Shown piece by piece: positions 22,990 to 33,030 of a DNA stretch of 64,000 bases (within the stretch, counting starts at the first letter, position 1; every line of letters begins with the position of its first letter). Under the pieces are notes generated by a model that was not told the origin of the DNA, did not search any database, and was given only the letters and a program-made list of their open reading frames with translations. The stretch is taken from positions 974,501 through 1,038,500 of the forward strand of contig JASPKZ010000420.1 of NCBI GenBank assembly GCA_030220185.1, read 5' to 3'. The DNA is from Diploptera punctata (taxonomy: Eukaryota > Arthropoda > Insecta > Blattodea > Blaberidae). The position numbers and the translations under genes are program-made.

Positions 22990-23396
22990 AAGATATTAAA
23001 CAACCCCTAATTCCATCCACTGCTGGTTTCGTCTATGGAATATCAAAATTAATTTGAACAAAACAAATGCTATTTTGTTCACTAAATCTCCCAGATGATC
23101 TCCTGTCAAATTTACTCTGGGTACTCAACAACTGCGTCTTGAGTCAAATATCTTGGACGCGATACGTTCAAAATCCATATTCTGAATCTTATTCATAAAT
23201 GAAATGCTGCAATAATAATCCTACAATAATTTTCAAAGCTCCCTACACTGTCTTATCAGTTAACCTTACGCTCTATAAAGCTGGGATTTGTAGCATGTTG
23301 CTGTATGTCTGTGAAGTTTGGAGTATCCTCGCTGCTTTTCATAAAAATAAAGTTTGGATCATACAGAATAAATGCCTCAAAATTATATGTTAGGCC
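22990..23396 (+). mobile_element. Jockey/CR1-type LINE fragment
   Basis: The frames encode WNIKINLNKTNAILFTKS (the RT segment after the catalytic box). After frameshifts comes LYKAGICSMLLYVCEVWS, then IIQNKCLKII, the usual YxxxIxPxLLYxxxxW and IQNKxLRxI pattern of Jockey and CR1 elements. This clade differs from families A, B and F. Strongly decayed. Confidence 0.6.
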
Positions 23397-23580
23397 TGAT
23401 TATACATTGGGACCGCAGAAATGCACAACCTAGCACAGTCGTCCGATAATTTGCCAATTATTTACTATCATGGCACAAACGTCTTCACTGTATCATTGTT
23501 CATTCATATCCAATGGTACAGCGACGTTAAGTTCACTGAGGCATATTTATTAATAATATTGATGAATCAGAAAACATCAA

Positions 23581-23683
23581 ATGAGTGCTGAACCCACAGA
23601 TGAAGAAGTGTGGGTCAATCTGGGCTGTCGGTTTGGGCTGGGGCTCGTCGGCAGTGCAGTTTACTATGTCCTGTTCTGGGAAG
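23581..23683 (+). CDS. Candidate host first exon; MICOS13/QIL1-like membrane helix
   Basis: The ATG at 23,581 has a good insect start context (ATCAA before it) and an in-frame TGA six codons upstream. It opens 34 codons plus one base, starting MSAEPTDEEVWVNLG, then a Gly-rich hydrophobic helix CRFGLGLVGSAVYYVLFW and EG, directly followed by the donor GTAAAT. The stretch is GC-rich and matches no repeat here. The helix resembles, from memory, the N-terminal segment of MICOS13 (QIL1), a small inner-membrane protein of the mitochondrial MICOS complex (GLVxGxVYY...EG). MIC10-like proteins are an alternative. No second exon was found in the window. The assignment is tentative. Confidence 0.45.
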
Positions 23684-23890
23684 GTAAATCTTCATTTTAC
23701 TCTAATCTATGCCGTCACAGGGCTGAACACAAGCGCCGCTAAATGTAAGGATTAGATGACCGAACCCCTTACCAATATTGAAAAGTTATTAGCTGCTAGG
23801 AAGTCGCAAATGGTTTCAGACGCAGCGAAATGAACAATGTTAGGCATCGTTACCACTTATTAGTAGTTAAATATATTAACTACCAAAAAA

Positions 23891-24256
23891 TGCTTTGGAC
23901 TAGAGAGAGATGAACAAACAGGTGAATGGAGAAGACTACATAACAATGAACTACAAATTAAATACATGGTCTTTATAGGAAGCCAGATATAAGAAGAACA
24001 GTTAAGTCTCGTAGACTGCGATGGGCAGGACATGTTGCACGAATTGGTAATGAAAGACGTGCATGGAAACTTCTTGTAGGAAAGCCAGTTGGTAGACTAA
24101 TAATAAGGTGGGAGAATAACATTAACCATGATTTGAGGGAAATAGATTATACAGGGAATGATTGGAAAGTATTAGCTCAGGGTAGGGATGTATGGAGAGC
24201 TTATGTCCGCGCGGCCATGAACCTACGGGTTCGATAGTGCCAGTGAGTAAGTAAGG
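23891..24256 (+). mobile_element. RTE-like family A, 366-bp insertion with 14-bp TSD
   Basis: It starts within the C-terminal coding part (TTGGACTAGAGAGAGATGAA) and ends with GTGCCAGTGAGTAAGTAAG. TAACTACCAAAAAA is exact at 23,877-23,890 and 24,257-24,270, proving insertion by target-primed reverse transcription. It lies 200 bp downstream of the candidate exon donor, so it would sit in that gene's intron. Confidence 0.95.
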
Positions 24257-24353
24257 TAACTACCAAAAAAAGTTGTCCATGCAGGACATTGGACTAACAC
24301 ATGTGTGCCCCTCACTTATAAGTAAGTAAATAACAATTTTGACAATTGAATGA

Positions 24354-24729
24354 TGTCCACCGTTGTGGTCTCGAGGTAGCGTACTGCCTTATCACGCAGC
24401 GGGCCCGGGTTTGATCCCCGGTCGGGACAGTTTTTTCTGAGTGAGGTTTTTATCGGGGTTTTTCCTCACCTGTAAGACAAATGTAAAGACAACTTTAAGG
24501 CCCAAACGGTCCCCGAAATCATATGGCCATCGCAGTTATCATCATTTATATTCATCTTAGATTAAGCTTAGGATTAAGGACTCTCCTGGTGCACCACTAT
24601 CATCATCATCACCCATCATATCATCGGCGCCTTCCAGGCGCCCCAACCTCAGAAGTGGGTTACAAGTACGCCATTCCAGGAGAGAACACCAGAAATGTCG
24701 AAAGACAACCTGGGGCATTTGCGAAAAAA
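24354..24729 (+). mobile_element. tRNA-derived SINE, family S2, 12-bp TSD
   Basis: The head reads GTGGTCTCGAGGTAGCGTAC and GGGTTTGATCCCCGGTC (A and B boxes), then a body with GGTTTTTCCTCACCTGTAAG and CGGTCCCCGAAATCATATGG, and a 3' part with ATCATCATCATC. ACAATTGAATGA flanks both ends (24,342-24,353 and 24,730-24,741). A complete young copy. Confidence 0.9.
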
Positions 24730-25100
24730 ACAATTGAATGAATAATGTTTACAGACTTCAAATTAATTGTATTCATTTTATTGACTTTTAAAATTAATTT
24801 TTGGCAGAGGAAGAATCACATTTCATTGGAGAAGCTGTTTAATAACTTTTAAAACTGTCATGCTTTCAATTTTTGATAGCTTATTATAAATTATTATCTT
24901 CCAGCCAGATAAAAATATATCAGCCGAGATTTCTGCGTCCATAAATTTACTGAAATCGACCGCTAGCCAAAACATCGCCCCTGACAACTGCAATAAAATA
25001 GGGTTTATATACGTAGAATGCCCCATTAGACTTTATGGTCGCAGGAAGCTCGAATAATATGGTTGTGCATGTCTGAAAGCTACCAACTCCAATAGTAAAC

Positions 25101-25225
25101 TTGGTCGGGTGAAGAGGCTTGCCTGCTTAAAAGGTCCTGCGAGCTATGCCATCGGTAGCATTGTTATTAGAAGTTACCTAGACCGGACAGGTCTAAGACA
25201 ATAAACCAGACTAAATCAGATAACT
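25101..25225 (+). mobile_element. RTE-like family A 5'-UTR fragment
   Basis: GAGGCTTGCCTGCTTAAAAG, GAGCTATGCCATCGGTAGCA and GACCGGACAGGTC align in order with 57,925-58,035, the 5' region of the near-full-length family A element. No coding part follows, so this is an isolated 5' end, unusual for a LINE, where truncation normally removes the 5' side. Confidence 0.6.
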
Positions 25226-25422
25226 CATAAAAAACTGAGATAATACTCTCTCATTAGATACACAATATCCTAACCCACTCAAGGTAAGCACAAAAAGTGA
25301 CGGGTCATGGCGCCTTAATCAGATCGTCCGTATCAGTAAAACACACATGACACGATCGGAGTCCTGATAGGTACGAATTTATTCCATTTGAATAGCATAA
25401 TTATAGATAGGTGAAATATACA

Positions 25423-26081
25423 GACTATTTAACTCATGCCCCAAATGGGAGTCAGTGAACAATCACATTTCAATGATTTTTTATTTACATCCAATCACAG
25501 TAGTGTTTCACCTCGAATTTATCAAATAAGTTCATCATATTAAAAAAAGCTCCTCCTTTTTAACATTCTGAATAGGTCATAGCATTATTTTGCAGTGACT
25601 GACTCTCTAAGAAATACGGCTACCAGATTGTATATATAGTGTACGAATGTCAGGAGATAGCGCTTGCGGGCGAAAATATAAAAACATTTGTAGCAATTGA
25701 TTATACCACCAAAAAAAGAAACCACTGTTTGCACTTTCTTAAACGAATTATTTCTCAGGAAATAACGTTGCAGAAAAATATAATTGACATATTTACATCA
25801 TAGGGCATCAGAAATTAATTAATGGCTATAATGTTGGTTATAAATTTCTCCACTAGGGTGCATTTGTACAATATTGCGATCCTTTGGCAATAAATAATAT
25901 GATCTGGTTGCAGTGATGAACAAGCGTAACAATCGTTTGTCATTTGTTTTCAAACATCGCTGTTTATATTAAATATATAAATATTCTAAACTAACTATAT
26001 TTAAATGATGATTTGTGAGTAAACAAGTTAATTTTATTCGTTAAATAGTCCTAACAAATGCCACTCTTGATTTACAAATTA
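25423..26081 (-). mobile_element. Family H element, hairpin end reduced
   Basis: It runs from GA/CTATTTAACTCATGCC at 25,423 through the body (CACCTCGAATTTATC, GCTCCTCCTTTTTAACATTC) to TTAAATAGTCCTAACAAATG and only the first hairpin arm, where the next copy begins in the opposite orientation. It contains an extra block, AAGAAATACGGCTACCAGAT, that is shared with the third copy here but lacking at 18 kb. Confidence 0.7.
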
Positions 26082-27923
26082 TCATAAGTAATGCCACGAG
26101 TGATTTCCAAATTATCGATAAATTCACGACTCACGAAAATTAAGCTATTTACTCACAAATCATTATTTAAATATAGTTACTTTAAAATATTTATTTATTT
26201 AATGTAAACGGCGATGTTTGAAAACAAATGAGAAACGTTATGTTTCGTTTCTCCATCCACTGCAACAAGATCATATAATGTTTGTTATATATTGCCATCT
26301 GGCGTGGGAAACTTGAAATATCATCGCAATATTATAAGAATGGATCCTAGTGGAGAAAAAATTAAACACATCAAACTGTATATTATAACCAAAATTATAG
26401 GTTATTAATTTATTTTTTAGTAAACAACTCGGTAAAATCATTATTTAAAAACACAATTATTGAACACAGAATTATAAAAAAGAACTCGGCAATATCATTA
26501 TTTAAAAACACAATTGTCAAATTATTTCGTCTATATCTTCATTTGAAGCACAGCCAAATCTTGTTTCTGCCATTTTGAACATTCAAATATGGCGGCTTTA
26601 CTGTTCACTCAGTCACTGCAAAATAATGGTCAGACCTGTTCAGAATATTAAAAAGGAGGAGATTTCTTTAATACGGTAATTATAACACTGATAAATATTT
26701 CGTGAAATCACGTTTCAATGATTTCTGTTTTACAACCAATCAGAGTCGTGTTTCACGAAATATTTATCAGTGTTATGATTATCATATTAAAGAAGGCTCC
26801 TCCTTTTTAATATTCTGAACAGGTCTGACCATTATTTTGCAGTGACTGAGCCTATAAGAAATACGGCTACCAGATTGTATATATAGTGCACATAGCGCTT
26901 GCAGGAGTTAATATAAAACATTTGTAGCAATTGATTATACCACCAGAAAAAGAAACCACTGTTTGCACTTACTTAAATGCATTTTTCCCCAGGTAACAAT
27001 CCAGAAAAATATAATTGTCATATTTACATCATACGACTTCAGAAATGAATTAATATACAGTTTGATGTGTTTCATTTGTTCTCCACTAGAGAGCATTCTT
27101 ACAATATTGCGTTCCTTTGGCAATAAATAGTATGATCTGGTAGCAGTGATAAACAAAAGAAGCAGATGAAGCGTACCTATCGTTTCTCATTTGTTTTCAA
27201 ACATCGCCGTTTACATTAAATATATAAATATTTTAAAATATCTATAGTTAAATAATGATTTGTGAGTAAACAGCTTAATTTTATTCGTTAAATAGTCCTA
27301 GCTAATGCCACTCTTGATTTCCAAATTCTCTAGATAAATTCACTCCTCACTTCGTGAGTCGTGAATTTATCGATAATTTGGAAATCACTCGTGGCATTAC
27401 TTATGATAAATTCACTCCTCACTTTTTGTGGGTCGTGAATTTATCGATAATTTGGAAATCACTCGTGGCATTACTTATGATAAATTCACTCCTCACTTTT
27501 TGTGAGTCGTGAATTTATCGATAATTTGGAAATCACTCGTGGCATTACTTATGATAAATTCACTCCTCACTTTTTGTGAGTCGTGAATTTATCGATAATT
27601 TGGAAATCACTCGTGGCATTACTTATGATAAATTCACTCCTCACTTTTTGTGGGTCGTGAATTTATCGATAATTTGGAAATCACTCGTGGCATTACTTAT
27701 GATAAATTCACTCCTCACTTTTTGTGGGTCGTGAATTTATCGATAATTTGGAAATCACTCGTGGCATTACTTATGATAAATTCACTCCTCACTTTTTGTG
27801 GGTCGTGAATTTATCGATAATTTGGAAATCACTCGTGGCATTACTTATGATAAATTCACTCCTCACTTTTTGTGAGTCGTGAATTTATCGATAATTTGGA
27901 AATCACCGTGGCATTACTTATGA
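26082..27923. mobile_element. Family H fold-back pair (two copies head to head)
   Basis: Two family H copies face each other. The left arm runs from TC/ATAAGTAATGCC at 26,082 and the right arm ends CTTAT/GA at 27,923. They meet in a 26-bp perfect inverted repeat (26,682-26,707 and 26,751-26,776) around a 43-bp loop. The unpaired TTAAATAG ends that normally close the element are missing at the centre. The left arm has lost one side of its hairpin, while the right arm has multiplied it into the array at 27,333. The structure resembles fold-back transposons (FB, Galileo), though no homology to them is claimed. Confidence 0.7.
27333..27923. repeat. Tandem array of a 74-bp hairpin unit, eight copies
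   Basis: GATAAATTCACTCCTCAC starts at 27,333, 27,405, 27,479, 27,553, 27,627, 27,701, 27,775 and 27,849, and the array closes at 27,922. The first unit is 72 bp, the last 73 bp, the rest 74 bp. Each unit folds: GATAAATTCAC pairs with GTGAATTTATC around CACTTTTTGTG. Units differ by single bases (GTGAGTC or GTGGGTC). The same unit occurs once in the other family H copies, so it expanded here. Confidence 0.95.
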
Positions 27924-28140
27924 TAATTTAAAAAAAAATAGTATTAAAATAAGTACCTGATGCATCAGTCTTCCTCAATTAAACTGGATTTCTGTTTAAA
28001 CAACTTCGTCAACCGTGGTTTTAAGCAATTGAAGTTTTTTAAACATAAATCTAGTTTAATTAGGTACTTGTATTAATATTAAAAAACTACTACATAACTC
28101 CAATTGTGATTTACAATGAATTTTAGAGGCATTGAGAAAA

Positions 28141-28229
28141 TATTTGGTAAATATTAGCTCAAGATGTGGATGTATGGAGAGCTTATATCCGCGCATCCAT
28201 GACCCTCGGGATTCAATAATGACAGTGAT
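28141..28229 (+). mobile_element. RTE-like family A 3'-end relic
   Basis: AAATATTAGCTCAAGATGTG, GATGTATGGAGAGCTTAT, CCGCGCATCCATGACC and ATTCAATAATGACAGTGAT align with the last 90 bp of family A at lower identity than the other copies. The tail is lost. Confidence 0.7.
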
Positions 28230-28906
28230 ACATAAATTATCATTAAATAATTCTGAAGTCGAAAAATACTCAGAATATTTTCACCGTCTTGCGCTCTGCT
28301 AAACGGCCTTCGAAAACACTTCATTGTTTGGAAATATGATAGGCCTACAAATTTCTGATAATTTCCGTATCATAGAAGAAACAATACTGGAAATTAGAAC
28401 AGTCACACAATTGATGACTTATTAAATTGCTTCTACAAAATTCGTAAGTGAATGTGGGTGCTTCAACCTTGTCTTCAAAGTTTGTTATTGTTTTCCTGAC
28501 AACATGAGCACCACATTAAACAGCTGCATTATACAACTGGGAAAATGCGTGACTCACTTCTTTGCGTCGCAGAGCACCGTAACTTCCTGAAACATAACTC
28601 TAATAAAAATACATTATTTCTTGCCAAATATCTCACATGCGGATTGGGTAACATGTACAGATAGAGGCAGGGTTAGGCATCATCGACGTCATAAGCAGAG
28701 TTTTGTTTCTACGTATCGTTGAAGAGAGATGGCGTGCTTGCTTCGTTTCCGACATCGGATATCAAAGTGATTGGACCTTATAATACTTTATTCTTTGTAC
28801 AGAGACGTTTGATACGGTTACAAAAGTAAAAAAAAAATTGACACTTTGCAGTGACTCGACGAAAATTGTTACATACATAACTTTGATTACTGATATAATT
28901 ATTTCA

Positions 28907-28910
<4 letters not shown>
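28230..28910. other. Unassigned stretch
   Basis: It contains a CRE-like ATCGACGTCATAAG at about 28,685 and no recognised coding or repeat family. A TTA tract (28,911-28,974) follows. Confidence 0.2.
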
Positions 28911-28975
<65 letters not shown>

Positions 28976-29008
28976 CAAACTTATTAAAATAATGATAATA
29001 GTTAATAG

Positions 29009-29398
29009 GAAGCGGAGTTTTATGTTCTAAAAGTTAAGATTGAAACATAGTATAGTGATAAAATATCCAATCAACTGAACTTCTTTATAATATAACTTGC
29101 AAAACGTTTCTCAATAATTTTTGTGTGGGATCTAGCAATATTACATTTATATTACACATCTTACTTTTAAACTTAAAAAGAAATAATGTTCTATTTAGTT
29201 TATTTCTTTTTAATTTAAATTTAAGATGTATAATATATATGCAATATTGCTAGAACCCACACAAAGTATTGCGAAATGTTTTTGTAAGTTATATTATTAA
29301 AAAGTTCAGTTGATTGGATGTTAAGACTTATTATATTAATTTTATCATTATACTATGTTACAATCTTAACTTTTAGAACCTAAAATTCCGCTCTCTTC
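29009..29398. mobile_element. Hairpin MITE with ~190-bp arms between (ATT)n tracts
   Basis: 29,009-29,196 and the reverse complement of 29,210-29,398 align over almost their whole length (GTTCTAAAAGTTAAGATTG, AACATAGTATA.TGATAAAAT, CATCCAATCAACTGAACTT, GGG/TTCTAGCAATATT). The right arm has about 20 extra bases. The centre is AT-only. Microsatellites flank both sides, and the pairing continues weakly into them. No coding. Probably a miniature inverted-repeat element or a large palindromic duplication. Confidence 0.7.
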
Positions 29399-29459
29399 AT
29401 TATTATTATTTATAATAATATACGATTATCATTATTTTTATTATTATTATTATTATTAT

Positions 29460-29501
<42 letters not shown>

Positions 29502-29504
29502 GCG

Positions 29505-29915
29505 AGTGAAGTGCTTTGCGTGGAGTATAGCACTGCATGGTGCTGAGACTTGAACATTATGACGGAATGAGGAAAAGCGACTGGAATATTTTGAGATGTG
29601 GATATGGAGAAACATTGACAGACAAAATAAAAAATAAAGATGTGCTAGACAGAGTGGGTAAAGGAAGAACAATGCTGGAACTCATAAAGAAGAGGAAAAG
29701 AATTTGGGTTGGCCACTGGCTAAGAAGAAACTGCCTGCTGACGGATGCCTAGAAGGAATGGTCAACGGAAAGAAAATTAGAGGCACAAAAAAACATCAGT
29801 TGATAGACAATATTAAAATAATGGTTTGTATGCAGATACAAAAAGGAAAGCTGAGTTAAGGAAAGAGTGGAGAATGCTGAGTTTGCAGTGAAACATATGC
29901 TCTTGAACAGAACAC
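29505..29915 (+). mobile_element. LINE family G C-terminus (GHWLRRNCLL type)
   Basis: It begins SIALHGAETW-like in broken frame. The frame 29,537-29,752 then carries DVLDRVGKGRTMLELIKKR and GHWLRRNCLLTDA with a stop in place of the usual LEGMV. The rest (KRKAELRKEWRMLSLQ) follows in another frame. It lies directly after an (AGT)n tract. A fragment of the same 3' end, reversed, is at 32,700. Confidence 0.7.
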
Positions 29916-29939
29916 TATGTATATGTATGTACGTATATT

Positions 29940-29963
29940 ATTGTTATTTTTATTATTATTATA

Positions 29964-30033
<70 letters not shown>
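29940..30033. repeat. (TTA)n microsatellite
   Basis: An interrupted, then nearly perfect TTA run of about 28 units. Confidence 0.95.
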
Positions 30034-30034
<1 letters not shown>

Positions 30035-30084
30035 ACTTAAGTTGAACTCTTTAACGCATGCTATTATACATTATACTCTTGTCA

Positions 30085-30330
30085 TTCCATCATTTCTCAA
30101 GAAATGCTGAACTAAAAATATATAAAACTATGATTGTTCAAGTTATACAATAGTCAATAGACACGTCATAGTCTTTTATTTTAAGAGGGAACAAAATATT
30201 ACGAGAATTTGAGAACTAAGAACTTACGAAAATTTTGGGACCAAACAGAGATATGTGGTTGGAGAAATCCAATAATAATGAGCTATATGATGTTTATGGA
30301 AAATTCTCGTATAAGACTTGAAAGCATAAT
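30085..30330 (+). mobile_element. Old RTE-like family A fragment
   Basis: GCTGAACTAAAAATATATAA, TTTTAAGAGGGAACAAAATA, AATTTTGGGACCAAACAGAG and GAGCTATATGATGTTTATGG align in order with the family A C-terminal coding, but at clearly lower identity than the young copies. This indicates more than one wave of activity. Confidence 0.6.
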
Positions 30331-30469
30331 AATAGTCCCTTCAATTGGTTGCTGGCCAAATGAAGGCAAGACCAGTGATGGGGCCGCCATCTTATAGTAT
30401 CTGGTCAGGCTTTCCAGAAAAGAAAAGAAAATAAAGGAAAGAAGAAATTGAAGAAAGGAAAGACTCCCT

Positions 30470-31062
30470 AGTCCTCGGATGCCCTAATAGCGTCAGGACC
30501 CCATACAAAGTAAAATCTGCCTCCAGAATAAAATTTTAGAGAGATCTAATCAATTTAAATATCTTGATATTATCTCTCTATCTGGGATGAAAAGGATATC
30601 CCTGAAAAAATACTAGTTATAATAAAAGTTTATGAAACCATCCCTTGTAAAAAAAACGCCAGATTACGTTTATATAACACTTTGGCTAGACCAGTGTTGA
30701 CCTATGGTAGTGAAGCATAGATACTAAAAAGACAACATGAAAACAGAATAACGGCTTGTAAAATGAGATTCATGCGCAGAACAGCGGGTTACACCAGATG
30801 GGATCGGAAAAGGAACACCGATATCTTAAAAGAATTGAAGACTACGCCAATTTTGGAATATATTAAACAGTACCAACTAAATTGGAAACACCATCTTGAA
30901 AGAACGAGTTGAAATCGGATCCCCAAAGCTGTTCATAATTATATACCAAGAGGACGAAGATATCTGGGCCGTCCTATGAAACGCTGGAGGGAAAATTTTC
31001 TATAGGATCGCAACAGGCCTTGGCCTAATACTTGGAAGGAAGAATAAGAAGAAGATGATGAT
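30470..31062 (+). mobile_element. FADDQ-type LINE 3' half, (GAA/GAT)n tail
   Basis: After SRIK-ERSNQFKYLDI it encodes LYNTLARPVLTYGSEA, KMRFMRRTAGYTRWDRKRN, DILKELKTTPILEYIKQYQ, LNWKHHLERT and PRGRRYLGRPMKRWRENF, with stops in between, and ends in AAGAAGAAGATGATGATC. A related LINE end is at 61,604. Inactive. Confidence 0.75.
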
Positions 31063-31074
31063 CTTTATTGGAAA

Positions 31075-31205
31075 CCATATGTTTTAAGAACAGACTGCGA
31101 GGGCCAGGGCATGTGGAGAAAATGGAGATTGAAAGAGAGTGTATTTTTAGGAAAATCAGAGAGAAGCGCACAAGAGGTAGGACAAATGAAGTGTAGTAAT
31201 AACAA
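31075..31205 (+). mobile_element. Short LINE C-terminal fragment
   Basis: It encodes NRLRGPGHVEKMEIEREC, then REKRTRGRTNEV and stops, the RLRWxGHVxRM and RGRP ending of a LINE protein, with an AATAACAATAA end. It is inserted directly after the previous LINE. Confidence 0.5.
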
Positions 31206-31307
31206 TAATCAAGAAGTGAGTAAGGTGAATAAACTGAGAAAGAGTAGAAATTATTTTTAGCTCAAGTTAGGAATATGATCTTTTGTGTTGAGTGGTGCCT
31301 TTGAATT

Positions 31308-31313
31308 TATTAT

Positions 31314-31354
<41 letters not shown>

Positions 31355-31360
31355 TTATTA

Positions 31361-31452
<92 letters not shown>
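31308..31452. repeat. Compound (AGT)n/(ATT)n microsatellite
   Basis: About 13 AGT units followed by about 34 ATT units with two interruptions. The next LINE starts exactly at its end. Confidence 0.95.
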
Positions 31453-31453
<1 letters not shown>

Positions 31454-31920
31454 CAGGAAAAATAAGTTACAAATATATAATTCAATAGTGAGAAGTACCG
31501 TCACATATCGAGCTGAAGTTTGGAAATTCAACTAAAACATTCGATGGAAATGGATTACTTGAGGAGAGCAGCAAGATGTTCAAAATTAGATAAAATAAGA
31601 AATACTGTCATAAGAGAAAAAATTAATATTGGTTATCCAATAGTAGATTATATACGGTATAAGCAATTAAATTGGTATAGGCACGTATGACGAATGCAAG
31701 AAAAAAGAATACCCAGGAAAACATTGGAATGGTGTCCACCTGGAAGAAGAAGGAGAGGAAGACCTCGAAACTCGTGGATGCAGGAAATAAGAACTAGAAT
31801 GAGAGCAAGAGGACTGGAGGACATGGATTGGATGGAGAGAGACGAATGGAGAAGAAAAATAAAACTTTAGGCACAGAAAGATGTGTAAACATTAAAATTC
31901 TGTATATAAATAAAAATTGT
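31453..31920 (+). mobile_element. LINE family C 3' end, (TTA)n tail
   Basis: Same start point and content as 5,853-6,322: SIVRSTVTYRAEVW, MEMDYLRRAARCSKLDKIRN, CPPGRRRRGRPRNSWMQE, DWMERDEWRRKIKL, TAG at 31,868, then CTGTATATAAATAAAAATTG and TTATTATTATT. A TGA within the GHV-type block and a one-base deletion near 31,537 break the frame. Confidence 0.8.
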
Positions 31921-32084
31921 TATTATTATTATTATTACTATTATTATTATTATTATTATTATTATTCACAATGATATGAATGATTGAATATGTCAGCTAA
32001 AGAACTCATTATTATATAATTACTGATGTTTACCTAATTATTTTAAGATTAATTTGCTACAATTAACTTTGCAATTTCTTGTGG

Positions 32085-32366
32085 CAAAGACCTAGAAGAT
32101 CCTTCCCTACCAGCCTTCTGCTGACCTCTCATTTATAGTAGTAAACGTTTACAGAGGTTGAGATTATCCAGCCAGTATAAGGGTATCAAGTGGTCAGTAT
32201 ATTTGGTCATTCAGCTGTTGTAACTGGTTTTCTCAACCTGAAGCCCATATTATTGTGGAGACAATATTACAATCAAGTACCTTAATATTCAATCCTCATA
32301 TTTGTATTAGGTAAACGATTGGATTGTGTGGGGGCATCGGTCCCATACTGGCCGAAATTCCATGAT
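32085..32366 (-). mobile_element. SINE S1, head missing
   Basis: CAAAGACCTAGAAGATCCTT, TCAGCTGTTGTAACTGGTTT and CGGTCCCATACTGGCCGAAA match S1 on the minus strand, with about 70 foreign bases near 32,260-32,325. The tRNA-like head is absent. Confidence 0.65.
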
Positions 32367-32699
32367 TAATTCCATAATTAATCTTAACTTACAAATTACT
32401 TGTAATTGAAGATATTGACCTGGGTCCACTTATTTTTTCACTGAAACTAAAGAATCCCTCGCTCAGGTGCCCATTGTGTTTTCATTAAGATTTTTTTTCG
32501 ATTTTGGCATTATGTGCAGTAAACAAATTAGCATATCTTGTGAATTTCGTATCAGTTTGATACTCTACTAACACTGAAATAATTCACTACAAGTAAAAAT
32601 CTCGCATACAGTAACAGAGTAGAACCATTCTACTAAAAAAAAATCTGCTACAATAGAATTGCGTAAACTAGGTGAATTCCTCAGCAAGTCGAGTCCTAT

Positions 32700-32785
32700 T
32701 TTGTTGGTTTACGGAATATCCACCCATCCATAGTAACACTGACCGAGGGCAGGTCTTCCACTGCAATCATAGCATTTTCAAGCTA
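32700..32785 (-). mobile_element. LINE family G 3'-UTR fragment
   Basis: The minus strand reads GAAAATGCTATGATTGCAGT, GGAAGACCTGCCCTCGGTCA, GTGTTACTATGGATGG, aligning with the end of the family G LINE at 29,865-29,920. It abuts an S2 SINE. Confidence 0.5.
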
Positions 32786-32842
32786 TGCTTTGCAGCTTTA
32801 CTAGGGAATTATAGGTGTGCTAGCTTCCCGTTGTTTTCCACA

Positions 32843-33030
32843 CTGGTGAAGGATGATGATGATGGCTGGATGATTTTCGGGGACCGTTGGGCCTTAAGCT
32901 TCCCTGACAATTACCTTACAAGTGAGGAAAACCCCGAGGAAACCTCACCCAAGCACCTGTCCCAACCGGGAATAGAACCCGGGGCCGCTGCGTGACAAGG
33001 CAGCACGCTACCTCGAGACCACAGCGGTGG
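32843..33030 (-). mobile_element. SINE S2
   Basis: The minus strand gives GTCCACCGCTGTGGTCTCGA, GTAGCGTGCTGCCTTGTCAC and GGGTTCTATTCCCGGTTGGG (A and B boxes), then GAGGTTTCCTCGGGGTTTTC and AACGGTCCCCGAAAATCATC. Well preserved. The 3' part grades into a different sequence to the left. Confidence 0.8.

Noticed and set aside
24357..24430. Possible functional tRNA gene
   Set aside because: A and B boxes are clear, but the acceptor stem does not close, a SINE body follows and a TSD flanks the whole unit, so it is a SINE head. The same applies to 7,366, 38,001, 42,810 and 57,480.
27333..27923. CRISPR-like array
   Set aside because: Units are contiguous 74-bp hairpins without unique spacers, in an animal genome, and part of a mobile element.
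27333..27923. Hammerhead ribozyme in the 74-bp unit
   Set aside because: I looked for the CTGATGA and GAAA core on both strands and did not find it.
31267..31488. Long open frames of poly-Asn, poly-Ile or poly-Ser
   Set aside because: They are translations of (ATT)n/(AGT)n microsatellites, open on all frames by composition, not genes. The same holds near 5,436, 16,738, 57,752 and 61,208.
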